From NCBI RefSeq assembly GCF_947648125.1, contig NZ_CANSMR010000001.1, forward strand, positions 558,001 through 622,000: DNA of 64,000 nt, in the 5' to 3' direction. Position 1 is the first letter of the stretch. Every line of letters starts with the position of its first letter. The DNA is from an uncultured Bradyrhizobium sp. GTDB taxonomy: Bacteria; Pseudomonadota; Alphaproteobacteria; Rhizobiales; Xanthobacteraceae. The notes beneath the pieces were generated by a model. It saw only the letters and a list, made by a program, of their open reading frames with translations. It did not search any database and had not been told where the DNA came from. Positions 62,360 to 64,000 of the stretch are shown piece by piece. The translations under genes were made by a program, and so were the position numbers.

Positions 62360-64000
62360 ATGACTAAGGCTGTCCAAAAGATCACGCTGTCTCCCTCGCG
62401 CGACATCCCTTTCAACAAGCTAGTGCTGAGCCAGTCCAACGTTCGTCGTGTGAAAGCGGGAATTTCCATCGAGCAGCTCGCTGAAAGTATCGCGCAGCGC
62501 ACGCTTCTGCAGAGCCTCAATGTTCGTTCCGTCTTTGATGCCGAACGAAACGAAACTGGCATGTTCGAAGTGCCGGCAGGTGGCAGGCGCTACCGGGCCC
62601 TCGAACTGCTTGTGAAGCAAAAGCGCATGGCCAGGACGCAAGCCGTTCCCTGCATCGTGCGTGACCGGGGAATTGCCGAAGATGACTCGCTCGCAGAGAA
62701 TGACGAGCGGGTCGGTCTGCACCCCCTCGATCAGTTTCGAGCTTTCCAGACGTTGAGCGACGCCGGGTTGAGCGAGGAAGATATCGCCGCGCGGCATTTC
62801 GTGACGCCGGCCATCGTGAAGCAGAGATTGCGCCTGGCGTCGGTGTCGCAGAAGCTGCACGAGCTCTACGCCGACGACCGCATGACCCTCGAACAGCTCA
62901 TGGCGTTCTCGGTCACCGGCGATCACGCCCGACGGGAGCAAGTTTGGGACAACGTCAGTCGCTCCGGCTGCGACGAGCCCTATCAGATCCGACGCATGCT
63001 GACGGAAAGCACCGCCCGCGCATCTGATCGACGCGTGCAATTCGTTGGGCTGGCTGCTTACGAGCAAGCCGGCGGCGGCGTTCTGCGGGACCTGTTTGAG
63101 CACGATGACGGCGGCTGGCTTCAGGACATCGCATTGCTCGACCGCCTCGTTACGGAAAAGCTCAAAGTCGAGGCTGAGACCATTGCCGCCGAAGGTTGGA
63201 GGTGGATATCGGTGGCCGTCGATTTCCCCTTCAATCACACCAGGGGTCTCAGAAAACTCGACGGCAAACTTGTCGATCTCTCTCCTGAGGAGCAGGCCAC
63301 CATCGACGCCCTCAACGCCGAGCAGGTCAAGCTTGAATCCGATTACCAGGATGCCGACGAGTTGCCGGACGAGATCGATCAGCGTCTCCGCCAAATCGAG
63401 GCGGTGTTGATGGCGTTCGAGGACCGGTCGATGATTTACGATCCGGCCGAGATCGTCCATGCCGGTGTATTTGTCAGCGTCGATTCCGAAGGGCGTCTCC
63501 AGGTGGACCGGGGTTATGTCCGTCCGGAGGACGACATGGCCGCAGTCAATCCCGACGTCGCGCAGGGCGCCGATACACCGTCGATCGAGGGGAAGGAGGC
63601 AGGTAGCTCCGTCCAGCACACGGTCATCGCGGTCGCTGGTGACGCTGCTGATGCTGAAGAAGATGATGAGGACGCGAGGAAGCCTCTGCCAGATCGGCTT
63701 ATCACCGAGCTGACGGCGCATCGCACGCTGGCATTGCGAGATGCGCTGGCAGAAAATCCCGCGATCGCGTTCCAGGCAGTGCTGCACAACTTCGTGCTGA
63801 CGGCCTTTTACCGGTTCTCGTCGTCTGGGAGCTCCCTTGAGATCGGACTTCGCACGCCGACCTTTCCCGCTCAAGCCCCCGGCCTGAGGGAGAGCGCGTC
63901 CGCGAAGGCCGTTGAGGCGCGGCACGAGTTCTGGAAAGCACGGTTGCCGAAGGGCGAGAACGATCTTTGGGATGCGCTCACAGCTCTCGACGGTGCCGCT
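62360..64000 (+). CDS. ParB/RepB/Spo0J-like protein, 3' end beyond the window
   Basis: From ATG 62360 the frame is open for 547 codons to the last base, so the gene is partial. Residues ~15-110 are a ParB-type nuclease domain (LVLSQSNVRRVKAGISIEQL, then VPAGGRRYRALELL). A helix-turn-helix follows (LSEEDIAARHFVTPAIVKQRLRL) and DDRMTLEQLMAFSVTGD. A long acidic C-terminal region (GDAADAEEDDEDARK) extends past 420. This long form is typical of plasmids and integrative elements rather than chromosomal ParB. It may act in element maintenance or regulation. Confidence 0.88.
   Translation, partial: MTKAVQKITLSPSRDIPFNKLVLSQSNVRRVKAGISIEQLAESIAQRTLLQSLNVRSVFDAERNETGMFEVPAGGRRYRALELLVKQKRMARTQAVPCIVRDRGIAEDDSLAENDERVGLHPLDQFRAFQTLSDAGLSEEDIAARHFVTPAIVKQRLRLASVSQKLHELYADDRMTLEQLMAFSVTGDHARREQVWDNVSRSGCDEPYQIRRMLTESTARASDRRVQFVGLAAYEQAGGGVLRDLFEHDDGGWLQDIALLDRLVTEKLKVEAETIAAEGWRWISVAVDFPFNHTRGLRKLDGKLVDLSPEEQATIDALNAEQVKLESDYQDADELPDEIDQRLRQIEAVLMAFEDRSMIYDPAEIVHAGVFVSVDSEGRLQVDRGYVRPEDDMAAVNPDVAQGADTPSIEGKEAGSSVQHTVIAVAGDAADAEEDDEDARKPLPDRLITELTAHRTLALRDALAENPAIAFQAVLHNFVLTAFYRFSSSGSSLEIGLRTPTFPAQAPGLRESASAKAVEARHEFWKARLPKGENDLWDALTALDGAA

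Noticed and set aside
62420-63925. A 501-codon minus-strand frame
   Set aside because: It lies opposite the ParB-like gene, whose protein has clear ParB and helix-turn-helix motifs. The minus frame gives a low-complexity Arg/Gly-rich product and is a shadow.

Overview
The window reads as chromosomal DNA of an alphaproteobacterium, most likely Bradyrhizobium or a close relative. This is inferred from the high GC, the gene families (aerobic Mo-hydroxylase trio, several Tat-exported solute-binding proteins, FCD-type GntR, TRAP transporter), the dispersed GTAGGATGGGTAGAG palindromes and the IS5/IS630/IS1111 elements. No rRNA or tRNA gene was recognised.

Layout. (1) 1-1754: mostly degenerate DNA with one possible hypothetical gene and two diverged copies of a gene 3' end. 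(2) 1755-9115: a secreted-toxin locus. A SpvB/FG-GAP/TcdB-mid protein is followed by an RHS shell protein with a C-terminal variable region, then a small candidate immunity gene, then a frameshifted RHS remnant. Both large proteins carry Sec-type signal peptides. (3) 9264-21052: a decayed gspD paralogue followed by a compact type II secretion operon in the order D-F-H-G-I-J-K-prepilin peptidase-E-L-M-C/N. A secreted protein of unknown function follows at 21460-23007 and is a plausible substrate. (4) 23084-24045: a terminator and a decayed hypothetical gene.

(5) 24046-35879: a catabolic and uptake block. It holds a polysaccharide-deacetylase-family hydrolase and an LLM flavin monooxygenase on the minus strand, then divergently a Mo hydroxylase (FAD, 2Fe-2S and Mo subunits) and a complete branched-chain-amino-acid-type ABC transporter, then a convergent zinc alcohol dehydrogenase. 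(6) 36072-42063: an ABC importer with a class III metallophosphoesterase, a Crp/Fnr regulator, and a small membrane protein behind a perfect TGTGA-N6-TCACA site. (7) 42079-47043 (minus): amidohydrolase, TRAP transporter and GntR regulator with a likely operator. (8) 47090-51042: an SDR remnant, dispersed palindromes and a large autotransporter. (9) 51072-53484: IS5 and IS630 elements, both damaged, abutting a ruined ModA-like gene. (10) 53600-57753: an orphan solute-binding protein, a bis-MGD molybdoenzyme and an enoyl-CoA hydratase.

(11) 57804-64000: probably the edge of a mobile island. It has a tyrosine recombinase with a small Xis-like partner, an IS1111-group element with long non-coding DNA at its right end, a pair of diverged repeats, and a long ParB-like gene that runs off the window.

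The most interesting assembly is the split TcB/TcC-like RHS toxin with signal peptides beside a complete type II secretion operon. Other leads are a cAMP-like module (phosphodiesterase, Crp regulator and perfect operators) and the candidate guide RNA of the IS1111 element.
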